Positions 1 through 8,743 of a stretch of 34,089 nucleotides of DNA are shown here, in pieces. Under the pieces are notes generated by a model. It had not been told where the DNA came from and did no database searches. It worked only from the letters and a program-made list of their open reading frames with translations. A program made the position numbers and the translations under genes. Source of the DNA: an uncultured bacterium (GTDB taxonomy: Bacteria > Bacteroidota > Bacteroidia > CAILMK01); NCBI GenBank assembly GCA_903829945.1, contig CAIKRV010000069.1:1-34089 (forward strand). Reading direction: 5' to 3'. The first letter of the stretch is position 1. Each line of letters starts with the position of its first letter.

Positions 1-237
1 GGATACCGCTATTGTTTTAATTCATCTTAGGGTTTATTTTAATTAAATCTACCCCTATTTATCAAGTTTTAGTGAACAAATATTAATTATTCTCCAAGGA
101 TTTATTCGTCTTTTAATGTCATTTTTTTCTTAAAGTACGCAATAAAAAAAGTCTTTGTTCTTGATTTTTTTTGTTGTGGGTGGTGTAAAATATTGAATTT
201 TTAATGTGCTGATAAACAGTATTATAACATTTCAAAA

Positions 238-251
238 GTGATAAAAATCAT
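238..251. promoter_or_regulatory. Fnr/Crp-like box 1 upstream of ccoI
   Basis: The sequence GTGATAAAAATCAT has perfect TGAT-N4-ATCA half-sites, matching the core of the Fnr consensus TTGAT-N4-ATCAA. Its centre is 78.5 bp upstream of the ccoI ATG. Control of cco/fix operons by Fnr/FixK/Anr proteins is established in other bacteria. Its action here is inferred, since the regulator is not in the window. Confidence 0.55.
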
Positions 252-259
252 ACCTTTTT

Positions 260-273
260 CTGATTAAGGTCAG
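260..273. promoter_or_regulatory. Fnr/Crp-like box 2 upstream of ccoI
   Basis: CTGATTAAGGTCAG is an inverted repeat (CTGA/TCAG with 6 bp between), sharing the TGA-N6-TCA core of Crp/Fnr sites. It lies 22 bp, two helical turns, centre to centre from box 1, and 56.5 bp upstream of the ccoI ATG. The same-face spacing supports a tandem regulatory array, but no promoter element has been fixed. Confidence 0.45.
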
Positions 274-322
274 ACAAAAATAGGCACTAAGTTCTCAATT
301 TTGCTCGTGAATTACTAAAAGA

Positions 323-2713
323 ATGAAAACAGCGAATAAATCAATCAAAGTGCTTTGTTACCATTGTGGTGATGAATGCAAGGATGATCATCTGCTGTTT
401 AATAACAAAGATTTTTGTTGTCAAGGTTGCAGGGCAGTGTATGAATTATTGAATGATAATGCCTTATGCGATTATTATGATTTTAACAATCAACCCGGAC
501 TTAAACCTAAGGGGTATTCTCCTGAAAAATGGCATTGGTTGGCGGATGAAGAAATTGAAAGAAGTTTGTGTTCTTTTACTGCCCCAAATTTAAATATTGT
601 TAAGCTACATATTCCGGGGGTACACTGTGCTTCCTGTGTTTACCTCTTGGAAAGATTGCCATCCATGCTGAAGGGTATTATTAGTTCTGAGATTGATTTT
701 TTAAAAAAGGAATTAATTGTCCGTTATCATCCCAACCAAGTTAACCTTGAAAAAATTGCAGATTTATTAAGTCGCGTGGGATATGCACCTTCTATATCCA
801 TGCAGGATGGAGAGAAGAAGCAGGAAAATAAAGTTAATCGTTCTTTAATTTATAAAATTGGGGTAGCCGGTTTTTGTTTTGGAAATATAATGATGCTCAG
901 CTTAGCTGAATATTTTGATTGGAAACAATTGCTTACCCCTGAGTTTAATCTTGTATTTAGAACCTTAAATGCCATATTAGCCTTACCGGTAATTTTTTAT
1001 TCAGCAACGGAATACTTTGTACCGGCATGGAAAGCTTTGAAAAGAAAGCATATTTCCATGGAAGTTCCAATTGCGGTAGGTTTGGCAGGAATTATTATTC
1101 AAAGCTATTATGAAATTTTATCCAATCACGGCAACGGATATTTAGATTCATTCAGCGGATTAGTATTTATGCTTTTAGTTGGAAAATTTGTCCAAAGGAA
1201 AACTTTTGCGGCCCTAAATTTTGAAAGAGATTATAAATCATATTTTCCAATGGCCGCTACAAAAATAACCAATGGAAAAGAGACCAGTACTAAAGTCAGC
1301 GCGCTTAAAAAATATGATCGAATTTTAATTCGCACCGGAGAATTAATTCCTGCGGATGCCATATTGGAACAAGATATGGAAATTGATTATTCCTTTGTCA
1401 CCGGAGAAAGTGATCCGGTATTTATTTTAAAGGGCTCTTTGGTATATGCAGGTGGAAGAAATGCAGGTGCAGCAGCCATTATGGTAGTTCATGCGGAAGT
1501 TCAGCAAAGTTATTTAACCAAGTTATGGAATGCAGAATCCTTTAAGAAGGATAAAAAAATGGAATGGGGAAAATGGTCCTCTAATATGGCAGTGATATTT
1601 TCCATTGCAGTTTTAATAATTGCCGGTGCCACGATGTTGTATTGGACTTTTGTTAATCCATCCTTAATTATAAAAACAGTTACTTCCGTTTTAGTTATTG
1701 CCTGTCCTTGTGTTTTAGCACTGACCATTCCTTTTACTTTTGGAGCGGCCCTTGGTGCATTGAGCCGAAAAGGCTTGTATTTGAAAGATGCGGAAAGTTT
1801 AGAGTCTTTAGCTTCTGCCAATACGATCGTATTTGATAAAACAGGAACACTCACTAAATCCGATGCAGCGCAAGTATCTTATTATGGTCAAAATTTATCT
1901 CCGTTTGAAATTAGTTTAATAGCCAGTGCTTGTCAAAATTCCTTGCATCCCGTAAGTAGAATTCTAAAAGAACAATTTAAAGAAACAAGTATTTTAGAAA
2001 TAGACCATATCGAAGAAATAGCTGGAAAGGGCATAGCCGTGGTGATAGGGAAACATATTATTAAAATTGGGAAGGAAGAATATATTAAAGGCTTCCGAAG
2101 CGATATCATGAATGAAAATACCTGGTTGAGTATTGATGCAAACATCAAAGGTTATTTTGAAATTACGCATACCATACGCAAGGGAATGAATCATGTTTTA
2201 ACTGCTTTGAAATCTAAATACGATTTATATGTATTGAGTGGAGATTCAGCTAAGGAAGCATCCTTATTCCCCGGCTTTAATCCAATGCATTTATTTTTCA
2301 ATAAAAATCCACATGAAAAGAGAGAAATGATTCATGCCATGAAAAAAGAAGGCAAGAAAGTAATAATGATCGGAGACGGTTTAAATGATGCCGGTGCTTT
2401 AAAAGAAAGTAATTTTGGCATAACCGTTACTGATGATGTAAATGCTTTTTCTCCTTCTTCCGATGCTATTTTGGATGCTAATTATTTGCACTTGCTTCCC
2501 AATTTTGCGGGCATGGCCAATGCAGTAAGACGCATTATTTACGGCTCATTTATTTTCTCTACTATTTATAACATATTTGGAATAAGTTTCGCAGTTCGCG
2601 GACTTTTAGAACCATGGGTAGCGGCAGTATTAATGCCCATAAGCTCAATTACCGTTGTTTTGTATTCACAGTTAGCCGTGTATTTAGCTGCTAAAAAATA
2701 TAAATTGAAATAA
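323..2713 (+). CDS. ccoI: Cu+-exporting P1B-type ATPase for cbb3 oxidase assembly (CcoI/FixI)
   Basis: This 796-residue membrane ATPase is expected to move copper across the inner membrane for insertion into the cbb3 oxidase. The N-terminus has a Cys-rich metal-binding domain (residues about 11-45, CYHCGDEC and CCQGC), then a heavy-metal-associated domain with GVHCASC (CASC at 102-105). Membrane helices surround the ion-binding CPC motif (461-463). The phosphorylation motif DKTG starts at Asp505 and the hinge GDGLND at 684-689; a final helix pair closes the protein. All P1B-1 hallmarks are intact and the length is normal for CcoI. It is the first gene of the operon, with ccoS starting one base after its stop codon. 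The family assignment is secure; assignment to CcoI rather than a CopA detoxifying pump rests on the N-terminal domain and the cco neighbours. Confidence 0.95.
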   Translation: MKTANKSIKVLCYHCGDECKDDHLLFNNKDFCCQGCRAVYELLNDNALCDYYDFNNQPGLKPKGYSPEKWHWLADEEIERSLCSFTAPNLNIVKLHIPGVHCASCVYLLERLPSMLKGIISSEIDFLKKELIVRYHPNQVNLEKIADLLSRVGYAPSISMQDGEKKQENKVNRSLIYKIGVAGFCFGNIMMLSLAEYFDWKQLLTPEFNLVFRTLNAILALPVIFYSATEYFVPAWKALKRKHISMEVPIAVGLAGIIIQSYYEILSNHGNGYLDSFSGLVFMLLVGKFVQRKTFAALNFERDYKSYFPMAATKITNGKETSTKVSALKKYDRILIRTGELIPADAILEQDMEIDYSFVTGESDPVFILKGSLVYAGGRNAGAAAIMVVHAEVQQSYLTKLWNAESFKKDKKMEWGKWSSNMAVIFSIAVLIIAGATMLYWTFVNPSLIIKTVTSVLVIACPCVLALTIPFTFGAALGALSRKGLYLKDAESLESLASANTIVFDKTGTLTKSDAAQVSYYGQNLSPFEISLIASACQNSLHPVSRILKEQFKETSILEIDHIEEIAGKGIAVVIGKHIIKIGKEEYIKGFRSDIMNENTWLSIDANIKGYFEITHTIRKGMNHVLTALKSKYDLYVLSGDSAKEASLFPGFNPMHLFFNKNPHEKREMIHAMKKEGKKVIMIGDGLNDAGALKESNFGITVTDDVNAFSPSSDAILDANYLHLLPNFAGMANAVRRIIYGSFIFSTIYNIFGISFAVRGLLEPWVAAVLMPISSITVVLYSQLAVYLAAKKYKLK

Positions 2714-2714
2714 A

Positions 2715-2906
2715 ATGCTAATACTTTTTATGTTAATAGCGATAAGCTTAATAGTTGCATTAGTATTCTTAGTGCTATTTATTATTAACGTACGCTCAGG
2801 TCAGTATGATGATATGTACACACCCTCTGTACGAATACTTTTTGATTCACATTTAAATAATTCTGATGATAATGGAAATGAAAAACACTCTAATGAGATC
2901 AAGTGA
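2715..2906 (+). CDS. ccoS: cbb3-type oxidase assembly protein CcoS
   Basis: This 63-residue protein has one N-terminal membrane helix (about residues 2-25) followed by a short polar tail containing the G-Q-Y-D-D segment typical of CcoS. CcoS is needed in other bacteria to mature the CcoN cofactors (haem b and CuB). It begins one base after ccoI ends and its 3' end overlaps the 5' end of ccoNO, so translation is probably coupled. Size, topology and position make the call firm. Confidence 0.9.
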   Translation: MLILFMLIAISLIVALVFLVLFIINVRSGQYDDMYTPSVRILFDSHLNNSDDNGNEKHSNEIK

Positions 2907-5088
2907 TTCCGGAACGGGTTCCGGAGCAGGTCTGTCAAACCTGGGAGGAAGTCCTCCCCTTGAAAAATTCTTTTATGACAACAAAATCGTTCGCGATTTC
3001 GGTATTGCATCTGTATCATGGGGTATTATCTCGCTTTTGGTCGGGGTGCTTATTGCCGTGCAACTATTTATGCCGGAAGCAAACTTAGGACTACCATTTA
3101 CAACTTTTGGTAGGCTAAGGGCCTTACACACTAATGGCGCCATCTTTGCCTTTGTTGGAAATTTAATGTTTATGGGTGTTTATTATTCCTTACAGCGCTT
3201 GTGCAAAACAAGAATGTATAGTGATAAGCTCAGTCGTATTCACTTTTGGGGTTGGCAATTAATTATTGCGTCTGCAGTATTGACTTTGCCTTTTGGTTTT
3301 ACCACTTCTAAAGAGTATGCAGAACTTGAATGGCCAATTGACATTATGATTGCCTTGATTTGGGTTGTTTTTGCCATCAACTTCTTCGGAACTTTGTTGA
3401 CAAGAAGAACCAAACATTTGTATGTCGCCATTTGGTTTTATGTGGCTACCATTGTTACCGTGGCAGTATTACATATTGTCAATTCTATGGAAATTCCGGT
3501 GAGTTTCTTAAAAAGTTATTCCATGTATGCAGGCGTGCAAGATGCCTTGGTACAATGGTGGTATGGACATAATGCAGTTGCTTTTTTCCTTACTACTCCT
3601 TTTTTGGGACTGATGTATTATTTCCTTCCTAAAGCGGCCAATAGACCGGTTTTCTCTTACAGATTATCAATTATTCACTTTTGGTCTTTGATCTTCCTTT
3701 ATATTTGGGCAGGTCCTCACCATTTGCTTTATACAGCATTGCCAGATTGGGCACAAAGTTTAGGAACTACCTTCTCCATTATGCTTATTGCCCCATCCTG
3801 GGGTGGTATGATTAATGGTTTATTAACCTTGCGTGGTGCATGGGACCAAGTTCGTACCAATCCGGTTTTAAAATTCATGGTGGTTTCAATTACTTGTTAT
3901 GGTATGGCTACCTTTGAAGGCCCGATGCATTCATTAAAATTTGTAAATGCATTATCACATTATACCGATTGGATTCCTGCACACGTACATATTGGTACTT
4001 TGGGTTGGAACGGATTTATGTCCTTCGCTATATTATACTGGTTAATCCCTCGTATTTATAATACCAAATTGCACTCTACCAAATTGGCAAATTTGCACTT
4101 TTGGATCGGTACTTTGGGTATGGTATTTTGGACAGTATCCATGTATATTTCCGGCATTATGCAGGGCTTGATGCTTCAAGATTTTACAGCTGATGGAATT
4201 TTGAAATACGGTAATTTTCTTGAAACTACTACACAAGTATTGCCAATGTATATGCTTCGTGCCTTAGGAGGATTATTGTATTTATCAGGTATGGTGATTA
4301 TGGCATATAACTTATTTAAAACCGTTAAATCCGGTGTGTTAATTGCCAATGAAGCAGATGAAGCACCTGCAAGAACGAAAGATTATAGCGAAGAAAAACA
4401 TCTTACCGGTTACCTACGTCACCGTATTATTGAACGTAAACCAATGTTATTATTGGTAGTGGCAGCACTAACTATTTTAATAGGCGGTATTGTAGAATTT
4501 ATACCTGTTTTTACTATACAAAGTAATATTCCTACCATTGCTTCCGTGAAACCATATACACCATTGGAATTGGAAGGAAGAAATATTTATATGAGAGAAG
4601 GATGTTATAATTGTCACTCTCAAATGATACGTCCTTTCAGATCAGAAACAGAAAGATATGGTGAGTATTCCAAAGCCGGAGAATTTGTGTACGATCATCC
4701 ATTCTTATGGGGTTCTAAACGTACCGGTCCGGATTTGCAACGTATAGGAGGTAAATATCCTAATGCTTGGCACTACAGGCATATGTTCAATCCAAGATTA
4801 ACCTCTCCGGGTTCTATTATGCCAAACTACAAATGGCTAAGTACAAATGATCTAGACATCAGTGATACACGTGCATCCATTACCGCTATGCGCAGATTGG
4901 GTGTGCCATATCCTGCCGGCTATGAAGATAGGGCTTTGGAAGATTTGAAACAACAAGCAGTAGCGATCAGTGATAATCTTAAAAAGGATAATATTAAGGT
5001 TGCGGATACTAAAGAAATTGTAGCCTTGATTGCCTATTTGCAACGTATGGGAACAGATATTAAAGGAAATAAAACAGATAATAAATAA
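2866..5088 (+). CDS. ccoNO: Fused cbb3 cytochrome oxidase subunits I and II (CcoN-CcoO)
   Basis: This protein of about 740 residues is the catalytic core of the high-affinity cbb3 terminal oxidase in the inner membrane. The N-terminal CcoN part (to about residue 490) has many membrane helices and the haem-copper ligands: His88 in RALHTNG, His235 in YGHNAV, the HH pair 285-286, and His373/His375 in HVHIGTLG. A linker helix near 510-530 leads into a CcoO-type domain with one haem c motif, CYNCH (Cys580, Cys583, His584), and a later MPNYKWL that may supply the axial Met. In Proteobacteria these are separate genes; fusion is known in Bacteroidota. The start is uncertain: in-frame ATGs at 2866, 2872, 2878 and 2893 all overlap ccoS. 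Residue numbers assume 2866. Confidence 0.95.
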   Translation: MIMEMKNTLMRSSDSGTGSGAGLSNLGGSPPLEKFFYDNKIVRDFGIASVSWGIISLLVGVLIAVQLFMPEANLGLPFTTFGRLRALHTNGAIFAFVGNLMFMGVYYSLQRLCKTRMYSDKLSRIHFWGWQLIIASAVLTLPFGFTTSKEYAELEWPIDIMIALIWVVFAINFFGTLLTRRTKHLYVAIWFYVATIVTVAVLHIVNSMEIPVSFLKSYSMYAGVQDALVQWWYGHNAVAFFLTTPFLGLMYYFLPKAANRPVFSYRLSIIHFWSLIFLYIWAGPHHLLYTALPDWAQSLGTTFSIMLIAPSWGGMINGLLTLRGAWDQVRTNPVLKFMVVSITCYGMATFEGPMHSLKFVNALSHYTDWIPAHVHIGTLGWNGFMSFAILYWLIPRIYNTKLHSTKLANLHFWIGTLGMVFWTVSMYISGIMQGLMLQDFTADGILKYGNFLETTTQVLPMYMLRALGGLLYLSGMVIMAYNLFKTVKSGVLIANEADEAPARTKDYSEEKHLTGYLRHRIIERKPMLLLVVAALTILIGGIVEFIPVFTIQSNIPTIASVKPYTPLELEGRNIYMREGCYNCHSQMIRPFRSETERYGEYSKAGEFVYDHPFLWGSKRTGPDLQRIGGKYPNAWHYRHMFNPRLTSPGSIMPNYKWLSTNDLDISDTRASITAMRRLGVPYPAGYEDRALEDLKQQAVAISDNLKKDNIKVADTKEIVALIAYLQRMGTDIKGNKTDNK

Positions 5089-5092
5089 TACT

Positions 5093-5290
5093 ATGTATAA
5101 AGATTTTATAAAGCAGCAATCCTTGGCAGAATTATATGCTATCGTGTCCTTATGCATATTTGTTGTCTTCTTTTGCATCATGTTAGTAATAGCATTTATG
5201 CAAAGCAAAACAGCTACCGTTGAGGCCAGTTTAATTCCACTCGATACCAACGATGATTACAACACTAAAATTCAATCAAGCAATGTATAA
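5093..5290 (+). CDS. ccoQ: Small CcoQ-like subunit
   Basis: This 65-residue protein (start MYKDFIKQQS) has one membrane helix at about residues 14-36 and a short polar C-terminus. It sits between ccoNO and ccoP, where CcoQ/FixQ is found. The frame is open further upstream inside ccoNO, but ATG 5093 just after the ccoNO stop is the sensible start. CcoQ proteins are poorly conserved, so the name rests on size, topology and position. Its 3' end overlaps the likely ccoP start by a few bases. Confidence 0.7.
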   Translation: MYKDFIKQQSLAELYAIVSLCIFVVFFCIMLVIAFMQSKTATVEASLIPLDTNDDYNTKIQSSNV

Positions 5291-6116
5291 GAAAATAGTT
5301 TTATCAATAGGTGGTTTAGTATTTATAAATGCGGTGAAGGCTGAGACCATCAGTTCTACACAGCTGATTGATGAATATAATCACAATACAAATTTTAATC
5401 ATCCCGGGATAATATATGCAGTACTTATTTTTGCTTTGCTAGTATTAGCCTATGAATATTTCAGTATTAATGCCATTCGCAGGAAGTTGGATCAACAAAA
5501 TTCCGATCCTTCAGCACCTGAGCGTGTAACATGGATGGCATTATTTTTCAGAAAAAGCAGTACCCGTGATGAGCATTTGAAAGATCATACTTATGATGGT
5601 ATTCAGGAGTATGACAATAATCCTCCGGCCTGGTTCAACTGGTTATTTTATGGATCTATTGCATTTGCCATTATTTACTTAATGTATTTCCACGTATTAA
5701 AAATTGGAAAACTTTCAGCAGATGAGTATAAACAAGAGATGGCAGAAGCTCAAGTTTTAGTAGATAAGTCATTAGAACAAGGCATAAAATTAGCAGATGC
5801 GCCAATGTACACTGAGCCGGCAAAACTTGAAGCGGGTAAGGCTGTATTTATGGCCAATTGCTTGGCTTGTCATGGAGATAAAGGACAAGGTTTGGTTGGA
5901 CCAAACTTGACGGATAATTTTTGGTTGCATGGCGGTAGCTATAAAAATGTTTTTGAAACCATTTTTAACGGGGTACCAAATAAGCCCATGCAAAGTTGGA
6001 AAAAGCTTCTAAAGCCGGAAGAAATTCGTGAGGTAGCCTCTTATGTAAAATCACTTAAGGGAAGTAATCCTGCGAATCCTAAGGCACCCGAAGGGGTAGA
6101 AGAGAAAGATAATTAA
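5283..6116 (+). CDS. ccoP: cbb3 oxidase cytochrome c subunit III (CcoP), mono-haem
   Basis: This subunit passes electrons to the CcoNO core. From the ATG at 5283 it has 277 residues: a signal-like hydrophobic start (MYKKIVLSIG), a helix near residues 37-58, a second helix near 116-137 after the PPAWFNWLFYG motif typical of CcoP, and a cytochrome c domain with CLACH (Cys193, Cys196, His197) followed by GDKGQGLVGPNL. Only one CxxCH is present, whereas the classical proteobacterial CcoP has two. The frame is open to an earlier ATG at 5253, which would deepen the overlap with ccoQ; 5283 gives a cleaner N-terminus. ccoG follows after 7 bp. Confidence 0.92.
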   Translation: MYKKIVLSIGGLVFINAVKAETISSTQLIDEYNHNTNFNHPGIIYAVLIFALLVLAYEYFSINAIRRKLDQQNSDPSAPERVTWMALFFRKSSTRDEHLKDHTYDGIQEYDNNPPAWFNWLFYGSIAFAIIYLMYFHVLKIGKLSADEYKQEMAEAQVLVDKSLEQGIKLADAPMYTEPAKLEAGKAVFMANCLACHGDKGQGLVGPNLTDNFWLHGGSYKNVFETIFNGVPNKPMQSWKKLLKPEEIREVASYVKSLKGSNPANPKAPEGVEEKDN

Positions 6117-6123
6117 ATATTAT

Positions 6124-7557
6124 ATGACAACAAACTCACATAATCCCGAAGAAAATGAAAACGTCCACTGGGGTCACGAATCCTACCGTGATTACCTGAC
6201 CACAGTGGACGATGACGGGAAAAGAATATGGATATTTGCCAAAAAGCCAAAAGGTAAATGGCATTTTAACAGGAAATGGGTAGGATACATTCTACTCTTA
6301 TTCTTTTTTTCAGCCCCATTTATAAAAATTCATGGGCATCAAATGCTCCAATTGGACTTTGTCCATCGGAAATTTGTGCTTTTCGGAAGTGTTTTCTGGC
6401 CACATGATTTTTATATTTTCCTGATTGGGTTTATTACTTTTATTGTCTTTATTTTTCTTTTCACTGCTATTTTTGGACGATTATGGTGCGGCTGGGCTTG
6501 CCCCCAAACCATTTTTATGGAATTGGTTTTTAGAAAGGTTGAATATTTAATTGAAGGGGATGCTAGTGCACAAAGAAAACTTTCTTCCTTGCCCTGGACT
6601 ACAGAAAAGATTTTAAAACGAGGCAGTAAATATCTGGTGTTTTATATTATTTCCTTTTTTATTGCCAATATATTTCTATCCTATATTGTAGGTTCGGATG
6701 CGCTTTTAGCTATCGTAAAAGATAATATGGGCAACCATACCAAAGGCTTAATTGCCATTGCCGTATTTTCCGGTGTATTTTTCTTTGTTTATGCCTATAT
6801 GCGCGAGCAAGTATGTACCATTGTTTGTCCTTACGGACGCCTGCAAAGTGTATTGATAGATGATCAATCACTCATTGTAGCGTATGACAATAAACGTGGT
6901 GAACCCAGGGCTAAATGGGGTAGAAACAGGGAAGCCGGGGCCGGTGATTGTATTAATTGTGCCCAATGTGTGGATGTTTGTCCTACAGGGATAGATATTA
7001 GAAATGGTTTGCAGCTGGAATGTATTAATTGTACGGCTTGTATTGATGCTTGCAATAGCATCATGACTAAAATTGAGAAGCCTCAAGGTTTGATACGCTA
7101 TGCTTCAATGCAAGGTATAGTGAAAGGCGAACCTTTTAAAATGACTACCCGTAGAATACTTTATAGTGTTTTATTAACTATATTGCTATCGGTTTTGGTA
7201 ATTATATTAAGTGTAAGATCTCATGTGCAAGCTACTATTTTGCGTTCACCGGGGATGTCTTATACAGAAACCAATGGTAAAGTAATGAATATTTATAGTA
7301 TTAAAGTACTGAATAAAACCTTTACGCCAATAGCCATTACTTTGAAATTGGAAGATATCGATGGCAATATTGATTTGGTAGGTAAAAAAGATATTGTAGC
7401 ACCATCCGAAGATTATGGAGAAGGCATTATAAGAATTTCAATTCCTAAAAAATTGGTTACGGGAATTGATATGAAAGTTAAAATTGGAGTATATAGTGGT
7501 GATGAAAGACTTCAAACCATTAATACGGCCTTTATGGGTCCGGACCCATCATTTTAA
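6124..7557 (+). CDS. ccoG: Cytochrome c oxidase accessory iron-sulfur protein CcoG
   Basis: This is a 477-residue polyferredoxin-type membrane protein of the CcoG/RdxA family. In other bacteria CcoG reduces Cu(II) to Cu(I) during cbb3 assembly. It has N-terminal helices, the WCGWACPQTIF motif, a CTIVCPYGRLQ motif, and two [4Fe-4S] ferredoxin motifs (Cys276/279/282/286 and Cys300/303/306/310). A further helix near residues 345-365 precedes an Ig-like periplasmic C-terminal domain. Length and motif order match the family fully. It lies 7 bp after ccoP and 12 bp before ccoH. Confidence 0.95.
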   Translation: MTTNSHNPEENENVHWGHESYRDYLTTVDDDGKRIWIFAKKPKGKWHFNRKWVGYILLLFFFSAPFIKIHGHQMLQLDFVHRKFVLFGSVFWPHDFYIFLIGFITFIVFIFLFTAIFGRLWCGWACPQTIFMELVFRKVEYLIEGDASAQRKLSSLPWTTEKILKRGSKYLVFYIISFFIANIFLSYIVGSDALLAIVKDNMGNHTKGLIAIAVFSGVFFFVYAYMREQVCTIVCPYGRLQSVLIDDQSLIVAYDNKRGEPRAKWGRNREAGAGDCINCAQCVDVCPTGIDIRNGLQLECINCTACIDACNSIMTKIEKPQGLIRYASMQGIVKGEPFKMTTRRILYSVLLTILLSVLVIILSVRSHVQATILRSPGMSYTETNGKVMNIYSIKVLNKTFTPIAITLKLEDIDGNIDLVGKKDIVAPSEDYGEGIIRISIPKKLVTGIDMKVKIGVYSGDERLQTINTAFMGPDPSF

Positions 7558-7569
7558 AAAAATAAAAAT

Positions 7570-8022
7570 ATGACTAATAAAAAAAGTTATTGGGGATATG
7601 CAATATTTATGGTATTTGTAATTTTTGCCACCTTAATGGTAAGTTTTGCAGTTATTGCCTCACGCAATAAAACAGAATTGGTAGTAAGTGATTACTACAA
7701 GGCAGAAATAGAATATCAAAAAAGAATTGATAAAATTAAAAATTTTAATGCTTTGAGTGAGCAGCCGAAAATGAAGTTTGATTCCATAAAAAATGTAATT
7801 AATATTTATTGGCCGGCAGAAATTAAAACCATCAATTCCGGTAAAATATATTTTTATAAACCGGATCAAAATAATTCTGATTTTGAATATAAATTCAATT
7901 CCGGTACTCCTATAAGTGAATTGAAGGATCAGCGAATTGTTCACGGCAAATGGAAATTGCAAATGGAGTTTAATGCCGGAGGAAAGGATTATTTTACGGA
8001 ACAAGTTATAATGGTAAGATAA
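7570..8022 (+). CDS. ccoH: FixH/CcoH family cbb3 assembly protein
   Basis: This 150-residue protein has one N-terminal membrane helix (about residues 8-28), a VSDYYKAEIEYQKRID segment typical of the FixH family, and a periplasmic beta-rich domain. CcoH associates with the cbb3 complex and aids its stability or maturation in other bacteria. Position directly after ccoG is the classical order. The next gene starts one base after its stop. Confidence 0.88.
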   Translation: MTNKKSYWGYAIFMVFVIFATLMVSFAVIASRNKTELVVSDYYKAEIEYQKRIDKIKNFNALSEQPKMKFDSIKNVINIYWPAEIKTINSGKIYFYKPDQNNSDFEYKFNSGTPISELKDQRIVHGKWKLQMEFNAGGKDYFTEQVIMVR

Positions 8023-8023
8023 A

Positions 8024-8731
8024 ATGGGTTTATTATGGTCTGCATTGGTGCTAGGATTAGCAGGAAGCATGCATTGTGCTGCCATGTGCGGCCCCATCAT
8101 ATTAGGATTTGGGAGGACAGATGCCAAAAGTAGTTTCTTGTATCACGGCGGCAGGATAGGCGCATATGTTTTATTGGGATTATTTTTCGGTATGGCCGGA
8201 AAAGCGCTACATTTGATAGTGTACCAACAAAGTATTTCTATTATTTCAGGCGTATTAATATTTGTAATGCTCATGGCCCGAATGTTTCCTTCTTATTTTA
8301 AAAACGCAAATTTTATTTATCATGTCTGGCAAAAAATCAGAACTTTGTTTTTGCCGTATATAAAAACAATGCCTAAATTCATTACTACGGTATTGATGGG
8401 TACCTTAAACGGGTTTTTACCTTGCGGCTTGGTATATATTGCTGCCAGCGCATCTATGAGTATGGGAAATATTAGCGGCAGTTTGGTGTATATGATTTTA
8501 TTCGGTATTGGTACCTTGCCTATGCTTTTAGGTATTGGCTATTTAGCAAAAATCATAAGTATTAAAAATAGACTTTTTATCAATAAACTAATGCCTGGGA
8601 TGGTATTATTACTTTCCCTATTGTTTGTGGTAAGAGGTTTAGCTTTAAATATTCCTTATTTAAGTCCTAAAATATCCAATGATGGAAAAAAGATAGAAAG
8701 TTGTTGCAAAAACAAAATAAATAAAAATTAA
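8024..8731 (+). CDS. SafE/TauE-type membrane protein linked to cbb3 assembly
   Basis: This 235-residue, six- to seven-helix membrane protein has the motifs SMHCAAMCGP (N-terminal helix) and NGFLPCGLVY (middle), usually annotated as sulfite exporter TauE/SafE family or DsbD-like transmembrane domain. Proteins of this type are commonly found next to ccoGH, where a role in copper or redox delivery to the oxidase is suspected. The Met, His and Cys residues in the first motif and a C-terminal ESCCKNK could bind copper, but that is inference. It lies one base after ccoH and 12 bp before the CoA-transferase gene. Confidence 0.8.
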   Translation: MGLLWSALVLGLAGSMHCAAMCGPIILGFGRTDAKSSFLYHGGRIGAYVLLGLFFGMAGKALHLIVYQQSISIISGVLIFVMLMARMFPSYFKNANFIYHVWQKIRTLFLPYIKTMPKFITTVLMGTLNGFLPCGLVYIAASASMSMGNISGSLVYMILFGIGTLPMLLGIGYLAKIISIKNRLFINKLMPGMVLLLSLLFVVRGLALNIPYLSPKISNDGKKIESCCKNKINKN

Positions 8732-8743
8732 AGTACTCACATA

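Larger units (their letters stand above)
1..322. other. Non-coding leader upstream of the cbb3 operon
   Basis: This AT-rich stretch contains no convincing reading frame. It holds two Crp/Fnr-like palindromes (238-251 and 260-273, listed separately) close to the ccoI start. I did not find a convincing Bacteroidota TAnnTTTG element or a terminator for an upstream gene here. It is best read as the regulatory region of the operon starting at 323. Confidence 0.6.

Noticed and set aside
1510-1854. Minus-strand reading frame of 114 codons inside ccoI
   Set aside because: It is antisense to the conserved CPC and DKTG regions, and its translation has no recognisable features.
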